64,000 nucleotides of DNA from Atherinomorus stipes (Eukaryota; Chordata; Actinopteri; Atheriniformes; Atherinidae). Positions 47,906-59,819 of this stretch are shown here, in pieces. The notes beneath the pieces were generated by a model. That model was not told where the DNA came from, ran no database searches, and saw only the letters and a program-made list of their open reading frames with translations. A program made the position numbers and the translations under genes. Position 1 is the stretch's first letter. Each line of letters opens with the position of its first letter. The DNA is taken from the NCBI GenBank assembly GCA_023101725.1, contig JALJCO010012825.1:62001-126000 (forward strand), written 5' to 3'.

Positions 47906-49585
47906 CACAAACTAACTCCAAGCCAAGGCAGGAGCAGCAAGACCATCACTTGTGCCTCATAACACTGTTTTTGCTAGCTTTTTGCATACTGCTGCTTGTG
48001 GCAGCAATGGAGCTACAGTGGTTGTCCATAGATCTTACGGCGATAAACCCTACAGTACCACTGATATAACTTGATGCTATTTTTTATTAACACAGAGGGA
48101 AAAATGACTAATTACTGAAAATTTTCTTGAAAAAGAAACATTTGCTGACATGTCTGACAAATCATGTTAGGCGAAAAGATGAGTCCACTGAAATTGATCC
48201 ATCACTGTCCAGCGTCACACCTAAAACTACTTATATATGAAGAAAATTATGCAGAAAGTTGATTTTCTGCAACACATGGGTGACACTGGTGCCTTTTCAT
48301 TGGAGAGACACATTGGCTGAGAATATCAGTCGTCATTTAATCAGCCTGCTGGAACATCTGCTCTTTGGTTTTTTAAATAGATCATATAATGAGGTGAAGA
48401 GATCACCTCTCCTCATACTATCTATTCACAGCAGGATGCAGAAACAAGCGACAGTGTATGTATGAATTACAGGTGCATGCAGAATTCTGCTGGGATTCTG
48501 TGATGAAGGTCATGATCTGTACAGTAGCCAAGTAGAAAGTAGGAAAAAACAATTTACCAGATGGCAGCTTGAATAAAAGAGAAATTGAATGAACTTTTGC
48601 ATTAGATTGTGGGAAGATATTCATCTATGGGATACTTCAACCTGGTGTTGGGCCATTTTTCGAATCATGGTGGTACAAACAAGTGGGAGGTGTATGTTGG
48701 CAGAGAATTAATCTTTTCCCTGACACAAATTAGGTCCACCTTACGAGGAAGAGGAGCTGTAAGTCAGCCAGGATGAAGTTTTGCATTCAGTTTTTCCACA
48801 TCTGTTACTGGCAGCATGAAGTTTGCAGCAGACAGTAGATTGATTAGAAACAATCAGGAATCTCTGAGGAAAACAACTTTCACTAACCCCCTCAAAACTA
48901 ATATTCTATTGCAGATGTTTAATGAAATACAAGGGCTTTATGTTGGAAAAAATGTTTTTGCTCATAATAGATGGAATTTTTCAAATGAGATGAAAGTTGC
49001 AAGCCAGGTTTAAAACTCCCTCTGCAGTGTAAACACGCTTTCTTTTAATAATCACTTGAAAGGACCCGGTGCATAATTACTTCCCCAGTCTAATTCTCTC
49101 TTGACTTTCTATTACAAGACGTTCATTAAAAGATTTCATTTACTGGAGACTGTGTTGCTTAACAGATCTTGTAGCAGAAAACACATTTGGACATAAAATG
49201 TATATTTAATATAAAACACAAATGTATTTGGGCATTCTTTTGTTCTTAGAAAAATTGGAAGATATTGAATTGATTATCATGTGGCCTTAGACTGAAAATT
49301 TCCCATTATCAGTGTCCTATCACTTTAGATCTTTTCAACTGCCTGGTCTCACTGGAATAGGTTGAAAACATTTGAATAAAACTGCCTCTTGGGGTTGAAT
49401 ATGAAAGAAGTACTTTGCAGTAGCACAAATATAACAAAAAGCCTGTCAGTTGCCTGGCCCTTATAAAGTAGTCAGATTCAGTCATTCATATAGGCACAGA
49501 AACCAAATTCTATTCTATTGGAGGCAAGATTAAGCTGAGCAAATCATGCATATTGCCATCCAACATTTTTTTAGTCAGACTATTC
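47906..49585. other. Unassigned, no gene seen
   Basis: Frames are below 70 codons and lack recognisable domains; no repeat ends seen. Confidence 0.5.
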
Positions 49586-49791
49586 AGAGGTGGCTGTAGC
49601 TGAGGTGGGGGAGCAGCCTTCTGTCAGTCAGAGGGTGTGGGATGTGACGTCCCCAGTCCATATGCTGAAGTGTTCTTGGACAAGATGACCTGTTTTTACT
49701 TTGATGCCTTCAGCTTGTTGTATAGAAGAGCTTTGATCAGGCAGCATGACTAGAAAAGTGCTACATGATTGCAGTCCTTTTACATCCTGAA
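49586..49791 (+). repeat. tRNA-derived SINE, diverged
   Basis: gtggctgtagctgaggtggg corresponds to the tRNA-like head (A-box region). gtgggatgtgacgtcccc is a decayed B-box. ccatatgctgaagtgttctt followed by ggacaagatgacctg is the diagnostic body of a widespread fish SINE, and tagaaaagtgctacatg its tail (consensus style: gaaaagcgctatataaa). It is too diverged to be transcribed from its own promoter. Confidence 0.7.
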
Positions 49792-51452
49792 TGTGAAAGT
49801 AAAAAGTACTTTGCCGCTTATACTTCACAAAACAGCAGCTGCCAACAAAAGCAACAATACACTAAAGTATAAAGCAACAGAATGATGCTTCCACTTAGTG
49901 TATGGTGGTAAAAGTCCTTCATTCATACAGCTGTGCCATTTCCCTTTTAAAGTGACAGAGTGACAATCACGGTTTAAAAGCTTGTGCTTACAGATGATGT
50001 GAGAAGAATTTTTTTTCAGAGTAAGCTGCAGTTCTGAGAGGGCTTTTGGAGAAACATAAATGTCAGGATAAGTTGTATAAGACTTTATGTGAATAATGCA
50101 GGTAACTAGAGGATTTACTGCTGGATAGATGCTGGTGTTCTTTGCTGCTTCATACTCTTAATTTTTTTTGCTTTGAATTTTTTTCATTATCAGAGATACA
50201 TCTAAAATAAGTCAATGTCTCCATCCAGTGTGCTCACTGTGCCCTCAAGAAAACTGCATTTTTCTCAGCATACTACAAGACCTGATTCTGAGGGCATTCT
50301 CCGCATAGTAATTTACCAAGACTTAACAGTTTTAGAAGAGATATGTGTTCCTCCATTATGGCCAACTCACCCTACACAGTGAGGAGATTATTGAAGCTCT
50401 GTTTGGACAGAGATGAAGGTTTGCTGCCCCTCTGGTAATAATTAACTTTGACTGCAGGATGTGAACAGAGCAATGAGGAAACCACTGCTTATCTGAGAAC
50501 AAATAGAAAAACAGTATGCAAAATCAGAAGGAACACACACTGATACTGATATGAAAACTGTTTTGTGGAAAATAAACCCCTCATTGTTTAAAATATAGAT
50601 ACAGTAAGAAAGTGCTAAATATCTGTGGGAACAAAGTTCTTATTAATATGAGAACTGTGAAGGATTTTAAAGGTTTGGAAGCTGGTGGTAAATACCAATA
50701 TAGGGATACCCCTCTGTACGATGGTTAAGAGGCCTCCAGCTTTGTGTCTGTAGGAAGAACTGAGTATGATCTATGGGGTGTTTCTGAAGAGAATACCACA
50801 TATCATGTATCAAGGATAGAGCACATTACAGGAGTAGATACATCACCTCATACTATTGTATCCAATATTTCATCATGAGTGCCTTGAGCTGATACCTGAA
50901 TACAGGTAAAATATGACCTTACGGTCTTACTGTAAGTTCTGTGGACCACTGGATTATTGGCAAGATTGCTTTAAAGTTATCTTAATTTGGCAGGTGGGTA
51001 GGGGTTATATCGATGCAACCGTCACAAGCTGGTCCGTCTCATCCACTCCATTTATTCCTTTAATTAAGAACCCCCCCCAAAAAATAAATAAATAAATAAA
51101 TAAAAATCACCATTTACAGTTCTTTTCAGATTTGTGTTTTTTCCAAGAAATGTATTCAAACAAAAGAAAGATTCCTGATCGATTTCTGCCCTATTTCCAA
51201 GTTAATTCAAAGATCTATTCTCATGAAATTCAACAATCAGCAGATATTTATCTTCCTTGGCTACTCACCAGGTGCAGTCAATTTTTTAATAGGTACAGCA
51301 AGATTAAACTGTGGTAAAATATGACTCATTTTAGCAAACAAGTGACAAGAGGTTGAAAGTTTTAGGAGATGTTTAAAGTTTTAGATGTTTAAAAGGTCAT
51401 TTCATTGCTGATTTACAGTATAATATTTTCTGTGTGTATGTAGCCTATTCAT
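49792..51452. other. Unassigned, contains an (AAAT)n tract
   Basis: A C8 run and aataaataaataaataaata tract at about 51067-51105; otherwise nothing recognised. Confidence 0.5.
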
Positions 51453-51456
51453 TTAA

Positions 51457-51923
51457 AGGGACTAGAGGCAGGAATTAAAAACAAACAAACATGCATGTCC
51501 ATTTTTTTTTATACTAATGGATGATGAAGCGCTAAATACCAAAAATAACGTTTCCACTCACGGTTCTCTCCGTTGCCTTGAACAGGCTGTGTGCTGCAAA
51601 ATGCGCTGCAATTCAGTGTCCGAATTTCCTGCGCTGCCCTGCGGACGTGACTTTAAATGACGCTACATCTGCAGTTTTGATACAGGAAGAAGACGGTCGC
51701 GGTAAATTCAAACACTGTAAGCCATAGTTATGGATTCTTCTGCCGTCAGCAAACGATCCAGATCAACTGAAGGACCACTAAAAAGTGTAACTACGAAGAA
51801 AAAGCGTAGTAGACAACATTATAGCTTCAGTTTGTGCACGCTCCTGTGACGGCTTGGCTCATGGCTGCAGTTACCTGAAGCGGCAGTCGCGCGTTTCGTT
51901 TCTTAATCTTGCCTCTAGTCCCT
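51457..51923 (+). mobile_element. Family A TTAA element, copy 3 (best preserved frame)
   Basis: 467 bp between TTAA at 51453-51456 and 51924-51927; ends AGGGACTAGAGGCAGGA and TCTTGCCTCTAGTCCCT are near-perfect inverted repeats. An ATG frame at 51730-51849 encodes 39 residues beginning MDSSAVSKRSRSTEGPLKSV and continuing into a KKKRSR basic patch. The CRE-like box of copy 1 is changed to tgacttta here. High similarity to copy 1 suggests both are relatively young. Confidence 0.85.
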
Positions 51924-51929
51924 TTAAAC

Positions 51930-52160
51930 ATTGCTTGTTTCTACAATTTTGGATGTTTGGTTTTATATTGCCAAGCATTTTTCAAAGCTCTAATGTATCT
52001 TTTTTTCTTATAGCCTAGATGTTTTGTTATAGGTTAAAAACCAAGCAGCAACCACTGGTGAGAAAAATGAAGCCACTTCTGGGTGACCAAAAATTGTAGT
52101 TCACCCCTCATCCACTAGGGTCTGGCTCCAAAAGGGAGTCATTTCCCATACACTTCCATG
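51930..52160. other. Unassigned spacer
   Basis: Nothing recognised between the family A copy and the Harbinger-like relic. Confidence 0.45.
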
Positions 52161-52590
52161 TTACAGTTTTTCTCGATTGTTTGGACACATTTATGGAAAA
52201 CAGGCTCTATTTCTCAAAACTCCAAACATAAATCCCAAACTTCCAAGTCAAGCTGCCAAACAGCACCTCTTTAATCTTTCCCACCTCACAAATGAGGAAT
52301 TCTGTCTTGATCCCCCCCAAAAGTTTCTTTTCTGGCAGAATCTTTCCTCTCCACGGTTCAACCTCGCCAGGTGAAGCCTCATCATTATGCATGTTTATGG
52401 GCGTAACCGTGGGCGTGATATTTAAATGACGATGGATTTCAGCTGTGGAATTTATCAAGACTCTTTTGTTCGTACGACCAGATTGGACCGATACGAACGT
52501 TTTAATAAATCACACGTGGGTCCAATCGTACGACCATTTTTACGATCAGATGTGCCATCATTTCTATGATCGTTTGATAAATGAGGGCCA
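52161..52590 (-). mobile_element. PIF/Harbinger-like 5' end with SANT-like remnant
   Basis: The minus-strand outer edge GGCCCTCATTTATCAAACG at 52590 is typical of fish Harbinger termini. Downstream on that strand come imperfect cgtacga/tcgtacg repeats, then an 83-codon frame whose KTEFLICEVGKIKEVLFGSL resembles the SANT/Myb-like DNA-binding protein that accompanies Harbinger transposases. No DDE nuclease is present. The element interrupts the tail of the IS630-like relic on its right. Confidence 0.45.
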
Positions 52591-52689
52591 ATGTGTTTTA
52601 AATCAGGTGATTGTGTAACTGGGTTCAGTTTTTGCTGACTGAATTAACAATGTCAAATACTTGTGCTTTCTGAATGAATGTAAGGTGCA

Positions 52690-53380
52690 GGCAATGATAA
52701 TTAGGGGGATTTCTGCGGAATTTTGCACGATGGAAGCTGACATTGTCCCAAATAATGGCATAAGTGTATTGGCCATTCACCTCATCCTGCCGAGCTAACA
52801 AAACATCCCAAAGACCTGCAAGAAAAGTAAGTTGATGCTGAGTATTACTCTACACAGCCCCAGTGTGACATGTTGATGGAGAACCCCACGGTTGCCAGCA
52901 CAAATGGTCACACTGCCACCACGTTGGCTTGGGAAAACAACAATGGCTCAGTGACCTATTAAGTTCCAGTCTGTACATCTCTCTTTCTCTTCAGATCAAA
53001 GCCCGTTACATCCACATATATTCATGAGGTCTTTCACTGCCATCCAATTCAAATATTCTCTATATGAAGAAATAAACATTTTGTAAATGGTCAATACGGG
53101 ATGATACTATACAGAATATGATTTGTACTGCAAAGCCAAGGTGTATGATGGTAGTATGTGTGCAGTAATATTGCACTCTGTCTAAATGTACTTGGACATA
53201 CTCACATCTAAGCTCATTAGACACAGGTGTTATCAATTTTGAGTTGAAGTGTCCAATGGGTGCACAGCTCCACTGCTTCCTGAACTTAGCTTTCATCGTT
53301 TCCTGTCTTTCATTAGTGGACAAACTGATTAATCCAGGTGTGCCTGACCTCAGTAACCACAACAACAATGGCCAGACACA
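52690..53380 (-). pseudogene. IS630/Tc1-like DDE transposase relic
   Basis: Minus-strand fragments in order: ELDGSERPHEYMWM (around the first catalytic Asp, lost here), GGSVTICAGNRGVLHQHVTL, and YAIIWDNVSFHRA (52724-52770), the second catalytic Asp with its WDNVSFH signature. At least three frameshifts and stops separate them. The 102-codon frame at 53060-53368 covers the decayed N-terminal part. The C-terminal region with the last acidic residue is cut off where the Harbinger-like element starts. Confidence 0.65.
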
Positions 53381-53394
53381 TTATTAAAATTTCA

Positions 53395-53483
53395 ATTTCA
53401 ATTCACGTAAATGTTGCTTCTCAAATTTAAAAAATCGTTATGTGTATCGAGTCGTGAGTTGGTGTATTGTTACAGCCCTACCT
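53395..53483 (-). mobile_element. hAT-like terminal fragment (GGGCTGTAACAATACACC)
   Basis: The minus strand starts agggctgtaacaatacacca then ctcacgactcgatacac, a common terminus of fish hAT-like non-autonomous elements. Only one end is present. Confidence 0.5.
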
Positions 53484-54231
53484 TCTGTATGTCTATGGTG
53501 GAAATGTGTTATAAGCGTGTTTGGGCTTTTTCGCCTCTTCCTGCACTGTCACATCTGACTTTTATTTACTGTATATTTTGAATGTGCCAAATAAAAGGAA
53601 CAAAAGAACAATCAGCATTGTTTGATATCGTTGTCTGTTGTTCTAGCTTTATTTTCCCAGAATGCTTCTTTTCTAAATCAGCTACATTTCTGTTTGAATT
53701 TACTTTAAGTTTAGACTCTCTCATGCCATATTTGGAAATAATAATGTGTTTTCCTGCACAGATCAGAAAATTTCCAGCTTTGCGTGTGTGTGTGAGAGAG
53801 TGTGTTTGTGTGCGCATGGTTTAATAATCCTCAGCTCTTGTGCAATTGCACTTGTGTTCAGGGTATGTGTGCAAGTGCACCTGCTGAAACTCTGAAATGA
53901 GAGATGGAGAGTGAGAGAGCATCTATCAAAATCCTTTAACTGCATATAATAGACTCTCATGGCTGCAGGCTGGATCTAACAATGAGATCATCTTAATGTG
54001 GTTGTTTCTCAGCTTCATTTACCTCTACGAAGGAAATTAGCCGACTGCATCAAAGCATATTTACTGTAGACATTTTCCATTTTGTGTCTACTGTAAATGT
54101 AACTCCTATTTTAAAAAGTAAACCTAAACGTGATGGAATTTTTCAATAATATGCCTTTTAGTTATACATGTCAAGGATAAACGATGAACTGGCTTTGTTA
54201 TTAGAATGATAGGATAAACCATTGCAAACCC
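53484..54231. other. Unassigned, no gene seen
   Basis: A short (gt)n-like tract near 53784. No exon or repeat ends recognised. Confidence 0.5.
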
Positions 54232-54235
54232 TGAA

Positions 54236-54873
54236 AGCCAGAGTTGGTAATCCTGCTCAGAACACTTTTTGTTATACTGGGTGAAATGGTCCTTCGATCC
54301 TGACAGTAGTCAATACATCATGTATTCATAAAAAGAAAGGGAAAAAGTCAGACCTCTGTGGGAGCTGCAGTTCTGTAAAAACTCGGACTAACCCTTGCCA
54401 TTCGCACCGAAAGGCAGGAATTGGTAATTCGCATATTATAGAAAGAATGAATAGATGCCTTTATGTCTCGTCTCTGTCCCTCCCCTCTCTCCGTCCCCCA
54501 TATGACCCCCGTGTGACCCCCGTGTGCCGCTCACTGTAAACAAATATAGCCAACGGACTGCTAACTGCTGCTGTGCCAAAAAAACAAACCAAACCAAAAG
54601 ATAAGGATTAAGTCTCGGAGACGTTGAGGTTTGCAATGTGGACTTTCTACACTGCAGAAGGAGTTGGAGGTGAGTGGATCAAAGCTGTTAAAAACATAGT
54701 TTGTCAGCTGTTTACAATCAAGCTAACGAGCTATCCACTCAGCTGTTATCGTTAACCTGTTTGTAAAACATCGGTGCATCCGTCCCCGCGCTCTGAAGGT
54801 GTGGTTTTGGGTGGTGTGTTTTTTTTAACTGTCGCTTGCTCAAACCGTTTTTCCAACATTGCCAACCCTAGCT
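54236..54873 (-). mobile_element. Family E TTAA element, copy 1
   Basis: Ends AGCCAGAGTTGGTAATCC and CATTGCCAACCCTAGCT are imperfect inverted repeats; TTAA at 54874-54877 on the right and tgaa on the left. The reverse complement aligns with 60229-60540: both contain gagcaagc, gctgagtggatag, ctccaactccttctgcagtg and cttRatcc. A second end-like motif (aaggcaggaattggtaattc) near 54412 suggests an internal end or a compound insertion. No coding capacity. Confidence 0.7.
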
Positions 54874-54877
54874 TTAA

Positions 54878-55240
54878 TCTTCAACTAGGCATACATGCTT
54901 CACAGTACACTTGCTAAGAGCTGTTGTTTCTTTTCCTACATTAACTTTTGACCCATCCTGTTCTTATAAAACAGGCCAGGCTATATCAAGCAAAATTGTG
55001 TTGAGAGTTGTTGGCATGCATTTTAGTACTGTAAAGGATTTCATGCCATGTACAATGACATGGTGACACGCAGCCCTGTAATTTTACCCTATCCTTAACC
55101 ACAGCATGTTCTTTTTAAGGACGTAGCGTACCAACAACAGAAGATTAATATAAATGACATACATGAATTGATGAAAGTGGCATGCCTTTTTTACAAGAAT
55201 TACCATGAGGTCATGTTTATTTCATTCTAATGACATTAAA
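54878..55240. other. Unassigned spacer
   Basis: No signature recognised. Confidence 0.45.
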
Positions 55241-55244
55241 CTTA

Positions 55245-55612
55245 AGCCGTTTTCAGACTTGCATTGTGGAATATGAGCGGTAAAGTCCATCCGCTCTTTA
55301 AATGGACTCGTCTTTTCAAACACCACTTCCTTGCAGACTTATTGTGTCCCAGGTGCTTTCAGACATCAGGAAATGTTGCGGGAAAAGTCAGCTCAGCCCC
55401 ACCCTCCCTTCAACTCTGTCCGGAACATTTTCTTGTGCGTTCAGCCAAAACGACGTGCCGCAACATTTCCGTTCTTATGACATGGCGACCAGGCGGTACA
55501 TGCCCGCTACATCTATGAGGTAAAGGACCAGTATGCATGTCTGAATGCAAGTGTTATAAAGGACAGAGTCTGCAATATTTTACTGCTGTCCTGTGCACGT
55601 CTGAAAGGGGCT
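55245..55612 (-). mobile_element. Family F TIR element, copy 2
   Basis: About 368 bp from agccgttttcagacttgca to acgtctgaaaggggc, flanked by tta on both sides; it is the inverse of 24831-25194 (shared gagcggtaaagtcc, aaatgttgcggg, ccaaaacgacgtgccgcaac). Open frames of 73-84 codons follow the shared DNA and are not genes. Confidence 0.75.
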
Positions 55613-55615
55613 TAT

Positions 55616-57389
55616 ATGCTTGGACATACTGGAAAGATAATCTGTCAGTTGTACAATGTTTTCATTGGTTGTATCTGCTGGGGATGTGGGAATTTTAAAG
55701 ACACATGAAGCAAGACAGTGAGTTTTTTTCTTGGCATCAAGATGTTTTGGAACTTCAGGTTTCCACAAAGAATAGGTATTAAAGAGTTGATATCCACAAC
55801 ACAACATGACATGTAGGAATGTATGATAAATTTGTAACAGAAAAAATACAAAAGCTAACAAAAGCTAGCTTGAATACAGTAGGCTACTGATTTTGTAATT
55901 TAATTTTTTTTTTTTTTTTTGAAGATTACAGTACAGAGACGTGGAAAATGTTTATAGATGTTTATTTATCTTAGATGTTCAGTGTAACAATAACTTTAAA
56001 GTTCTATTTGTTTTATAAATTCATCAAATAAACAGAGTTTTAGAGAGATATAAGTAGGCCTACATCAGATTAGTGCCCAAAATTTAATTTAAAACTAGGG
56101 ATTAAATCTGTAACAAGCTGTACAAGGATTAAAGGAACAGCAATAATAAAAAAGGATGTCTGCTTGTTTTGGAGGGTAAGATTGGTTCAGAAGAAGAACT
56201 GTTGAGGTTGGATTTACAGATAGAGGAATGGGAAATGGATTGAGGTTTTCGGGATTTTTAATCCTAGACTTTAAAAAATGGACCCAGCTGGACTGTGTTA
56301 AAATCCAGACTGATGCATTTCATTGTGTTTCAGTGAGTTTCAGTTGGATGAGGAGCTCATTATTCAACTTCTGGCATTTTTCCTGTCTATTACCTCTGCA
56401 GTTCATGCCTCTGTTAACTTTTCTCCTGACTGATTCAAGCCAACAATCCTTTCAACCATGAAATCCCAAATCGCAGGTTAGTTTACTTCAGTCAAACAAC
56501 CCCCCTCCACACTCAGAGTCCATCTGTCTCGCTTGTTGGCATCAGAGCAAGTGCACTACTGGGGTCAGTGATAAATTGATATTCTAGATCACAAAGACGA
56601 GTTCAATCCGGCCTGTCTGTCTGAAGTTGGAGCTTTGACGTATTAGAGCAATTACAATTGCTAACAAGCATTTTCAGTTCAGAGGTCACTTAGTTTGACT
56701 TGCTTTACTCAGTCAGTGCAGGTGAACCCTGGGATTATCAAACAGCAAATGATTTACTTTTATAGCTCATCTGAATACATATCGTAAGTCAACTTGCTAC
56801 CATAGTTCTAGTCACAAAATCTTTGTAGAAATAATGAACAGAAATTCTTTTGATTAAAGTGAAGAGAACAAACAAACCGGAGCTGAATGCATCTCAGTTG
56901 GAGACCTGTCCAACTGTTGTACGCTTACATTCATTGGAATGAATGCTAGTGAGACACTGCATTAAGCCTGATTTAAACCCTGATTTATTCTGCTGTATAA
57001 TTTAGACTTTTTATTTTAACGTGAATTTATCATGAGTAACATTGTTGACCCCATTCACACCCCACCACCTCCACCCCACTCCCCATACCTGCAGATAGTG
57101 CAAAGGTAGCCATTTGCTTTTCCTTTGTTCTTGTTCAAAGTAGATTGCATCAAAGAATGCTAATCTGCAGCTACATGGTAAAATGTTTTACTTTGCAGTT
57201 TCTTGCTGTGAAGGCTCTTTGAAAAAACCCCAAAACAAAACCTTAGAACTCTGTATTTTAGTAGATATCAAGTCCAAAGTGAAATGGACAATTTTGCACC
57301 TTTATTTGCTGCAATCAAAAGCATTGCAGCACGATTCACTTGCATTTTAACTGCCAGAACCTAAAAGGCTGTTGATATTTTTCTAAGTG
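55616..57389. other. Unassigned, no gene seen
   Basis: A 77-codon frame at 56228-56461 followed closely by atgaaatcccaaatcgcag|gttagt (56457-56475 and donor-like site) was considered but shows no acceptor or domain support. Otherwise nothing recognised. Confidence 0.4.
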
Positions 57390-57470
57390 GAATTTTTTTT
57401 TAACCTTTAATTATAAAGGTTGTCTCATTGAGATACAAGATCTCATTTGCAAGAGAGACCTGTTTTAATA
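57390..57470 (-). repeat. LINE 3' tail, minus strand
   Basis: On the minus strand: aaaacaggtctctcttgcaa, gagatcttgtatctcaatga and a gacaacctttataattaaag end. It has the same architecture as the tail at 15.4 kb. No coding part is attached. Confidence 0.6.
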
Positions 57471-57642
57471 AAAACAAACAAACAAAAATTGTTTGTAGCT
57501 AACTTGTTGACCTTCCCTTATCATTTACAGCACTGTGCCTGATCTGTATGTCATTGCCTGGTTTCTGTCATCATGGTCTGATGGTATGACTGATGTGTGT
57601 TCGGCTGCATGTTTTCTTTCTGTGTTTCCCTTTGTGCTGCAG

Positions 57643-57690
57643 GCTTCATTTTGACATGGACATTACTAAATGAAACAAACTCAAGTCACT
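57643..57690 (+). other. Candidate 48-nt symmetric exon
   Basis: A long polypyrimidine tract ending gtgctgcag at 57642 is followed by 48 nt and by the donor gtgagt at 57691. Of three frames only one is open through the segment, reading FILTWTLLNETNSSH, with one split codon at each boundary (phase 1-1), so the exon could be skipped without shifting frame. The peptide has an N-glycosylation sequon. I cannot match it to a gene, and matching splice sites can arise by chance. The frame also continues past the donor in another register to 57936 without known domain. Confidence 0.25.
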
Positions 57691-57699
57691 GTGAGTATA

Positions 57700-58560
57700 C
57701 CATCATGTGCTTGCAATGCACAGCTTTTTGACAGCAGTTTGACAGTCTTTGAAAGGATGCCAGATTCAATTATATCTGGAGTATTCCACCAGCCTGAAGC
57801 ATCACATTCTTCAGATGATCACGAATCAAATCTAATTTCTCTTCCAGAGGGCAGTAACCCAAGTTCACAGCCTGACTCTGCACTGAAAGATAAACCCCTT
57901 TCTTACCTGGTTTGGTCCAATAAGCGCTTAGGATAGACTCTTTAACCCCCTTATCAAAGAGGGCAGGTATGCCACTGCACTACTGCAAGCTATTGGACTT
58001 GTAAGGCACCCTGCTGGTGTTCATTAAGGGCACAGTGTGACTATTTCTCTCATGGCCTCTGCCTTTCCTTGCAGGCACTAGGGCCATCATGCAATTACCT
58101 ACCTCAGGCCTGCATTGATCCCCGAAACAATCAATAACTACAGTTCAATGGCTGGGGCTTCCAGCAGTTTCACAGTTCTGACACTAAGTACTGCAGCAGG
58201 TTGTACGTGTGGGTTGAGATCTGAAGAAGTCAAATTATGGTCAGGACAACCACCTCTTCAGATGTCAAATAGTGGTTGAGGAAGATCTGACTCTTTGAAA
58301 AAAGAAGAAAAATGTTGGAAGACAATCATCAAAATGAAATGTACAAAGATATCAGAAGGTTGGATGAACTGCCAACAAGCAACTAGGAAATCTCTCCCTT
58401 TTTTGATGCATTGCAACATAGGTCTAAACCACTGCAGTGATCTTTCATAAATGAGAATTTGCTGTCTTACCAACAATATTTGGACAATACTATGTAAAGT
58501 TAAGGAAACTTACATGTTATTAGTGCAGTAATTTACAGGAACTTGCAAACATAAGTGGAA
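57700..58560. other. Unassigned, one 88-codon frame
   Basis: The frame at 57670-57936 overlaps the candidate exon's donor; its serine-rich sequence shows no domain. Nothing else recognised. Confidence 0.4.
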
Positions 58561-58563
58561 ATA

Positions 58564-58960
58564 CAGTCAGGCAAAAGCTTGGAAGCTACCTCATTATTAA
58601 ACAGCCACAACCCTCTCAGACAAGCTTTCTTGTAACTTCTTAAAATAGTCTTCTGAAATAATTCTCCAAACTTTCTTGAAGAGCATTCAAAGATCATCTT
58701 TGGGTCTTGGCTGTCCTTTGTTCTGTTCTCTGTCTGGATGACCCCATGTTGCCTGATTTATGTTGAGATTCTGATGAGGGTCCAACCAACTATAGATGAT
58801 CAATTAAAGGGCAGATGACCATTATTTTTTTATGTCTACAACTTCTTTTATCTTCTACTTGTCCAGTTTCTTAAAATATTTTTGGCACAAATTCTATTCT
58901 CTGCAGGGTTATGTCAAATTTTCAGCTAATAGCTCGTAGGGAATCACCTTGTTAATGCAA
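58564..58960 (-). pseudogene. Tc1/mariner transposase C-terminal relic
   Basis: On the minus strand about 58780-58595 reads WGHPDREQNKGQPRPKDDL, a stop, then MLFKKVWRIISEDYFKKLQE and SLSERVVAV, the end of Tc1-type transposases after the last catalytic residues. The strand then ends with gcttttgcctgactg followed by TA at 58562-58563, i.e. a TIR CAGTCAGGCAAAAGC. A weak counterpart (ggcttttgcatag) near 59370 may mark the far end. The DDE core is not recognisable. Confidence 0.6.
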
Positions 58961-59815
58961 AGATATATATTGTTCTTTTTTTATGTGTTATTGTTGGCAT
59001 ATTTTATTTCAATAATGAAACCACAGGAATGGGAACAAATTATGCGTTTGTGTGTCAGGCCGTTGGCAACAAAGTATCTAAAGAAACAATGAAAATGGGA
59101 CACACTGAAACAACACTTGAGATACGCACTTTTATGCTGAATGATTCAAAGATCGGTGTAAAGTGTTTAAAGAAACACATTCCTTTGGAAATGGTCAGGT
59201 GCAACAACTGGCAAAAAAAGAAAAAAATAAGACAAAAAGGGAATGTTGAATAAAAAAGAGCTTCAAAAAGGTTTGTAATATTATTGCTTTAATTGCCATT
59301 TTTTGAAGGTTACAAGGAGGCCTGTTTACTTGGAAGCAAAATAAGAAACACCAGTGGCAGTTCAAGGCTTTTGCATAGAATTGCACAATGTCTACAGTAA
59401 TTGGTGAGTTTCCAGCCTAAAAAGAACAATGAAGTTGTAGTTATATCACTGTGCTACATTAATCTGTTGTAAAACACCAGGATAAAGCTAAGCAGAAAGC
59501 AGGGGAAAAGTTGTGTTTTGAAACAAAGTAATGCAGACAAGTTATATTTTCTGAACTACAGTATTAAGTACATAGCTCAAAAATGTTCATCATGTCCACT
59601 TTCAAGTAGTTCCGTGTTCTATATTCAGACATCAATAGTGAAAAAAGTAAGGTTTGATTTTTTACCTTGACAGTTTCTTTGATCAGCTGTCGCCTTCATC
59701 AGAAGTTGTTCCACTGACAGCACCTGACGTGTCATCTGGCAGATCTTGACAGCCGGCTGAACGGCACGCCCAGTGACGTTGTGGACTCATCAGGGACCAC
59801 CACGCCCACACCTGA
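58961..59815. other. Unassigned, possibly the decayed 5' part of the Tc1 copy
   Basis: No transposase motif was readable here. A GC-richer patch at 59.70-59.81 kb (cttgacagccggctgaacgg, accaccacgcccacacc) may be another element fragment. Confidence 0.4.
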
Positions 59816-59819
59816 ATAG

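Noticed and set aside
47552..47908. 118-codon minus-strand frame as a gene
   Set aside because: No domain, low-complexity Ser/Pro end, and the plus strand looks like an LTR with AATAAA.
56457..56480. Short ATG exon followed by gttagt
   Set aside because: Only six codons before the donor, no promoter motifs and no acceptor partner; likely chance.
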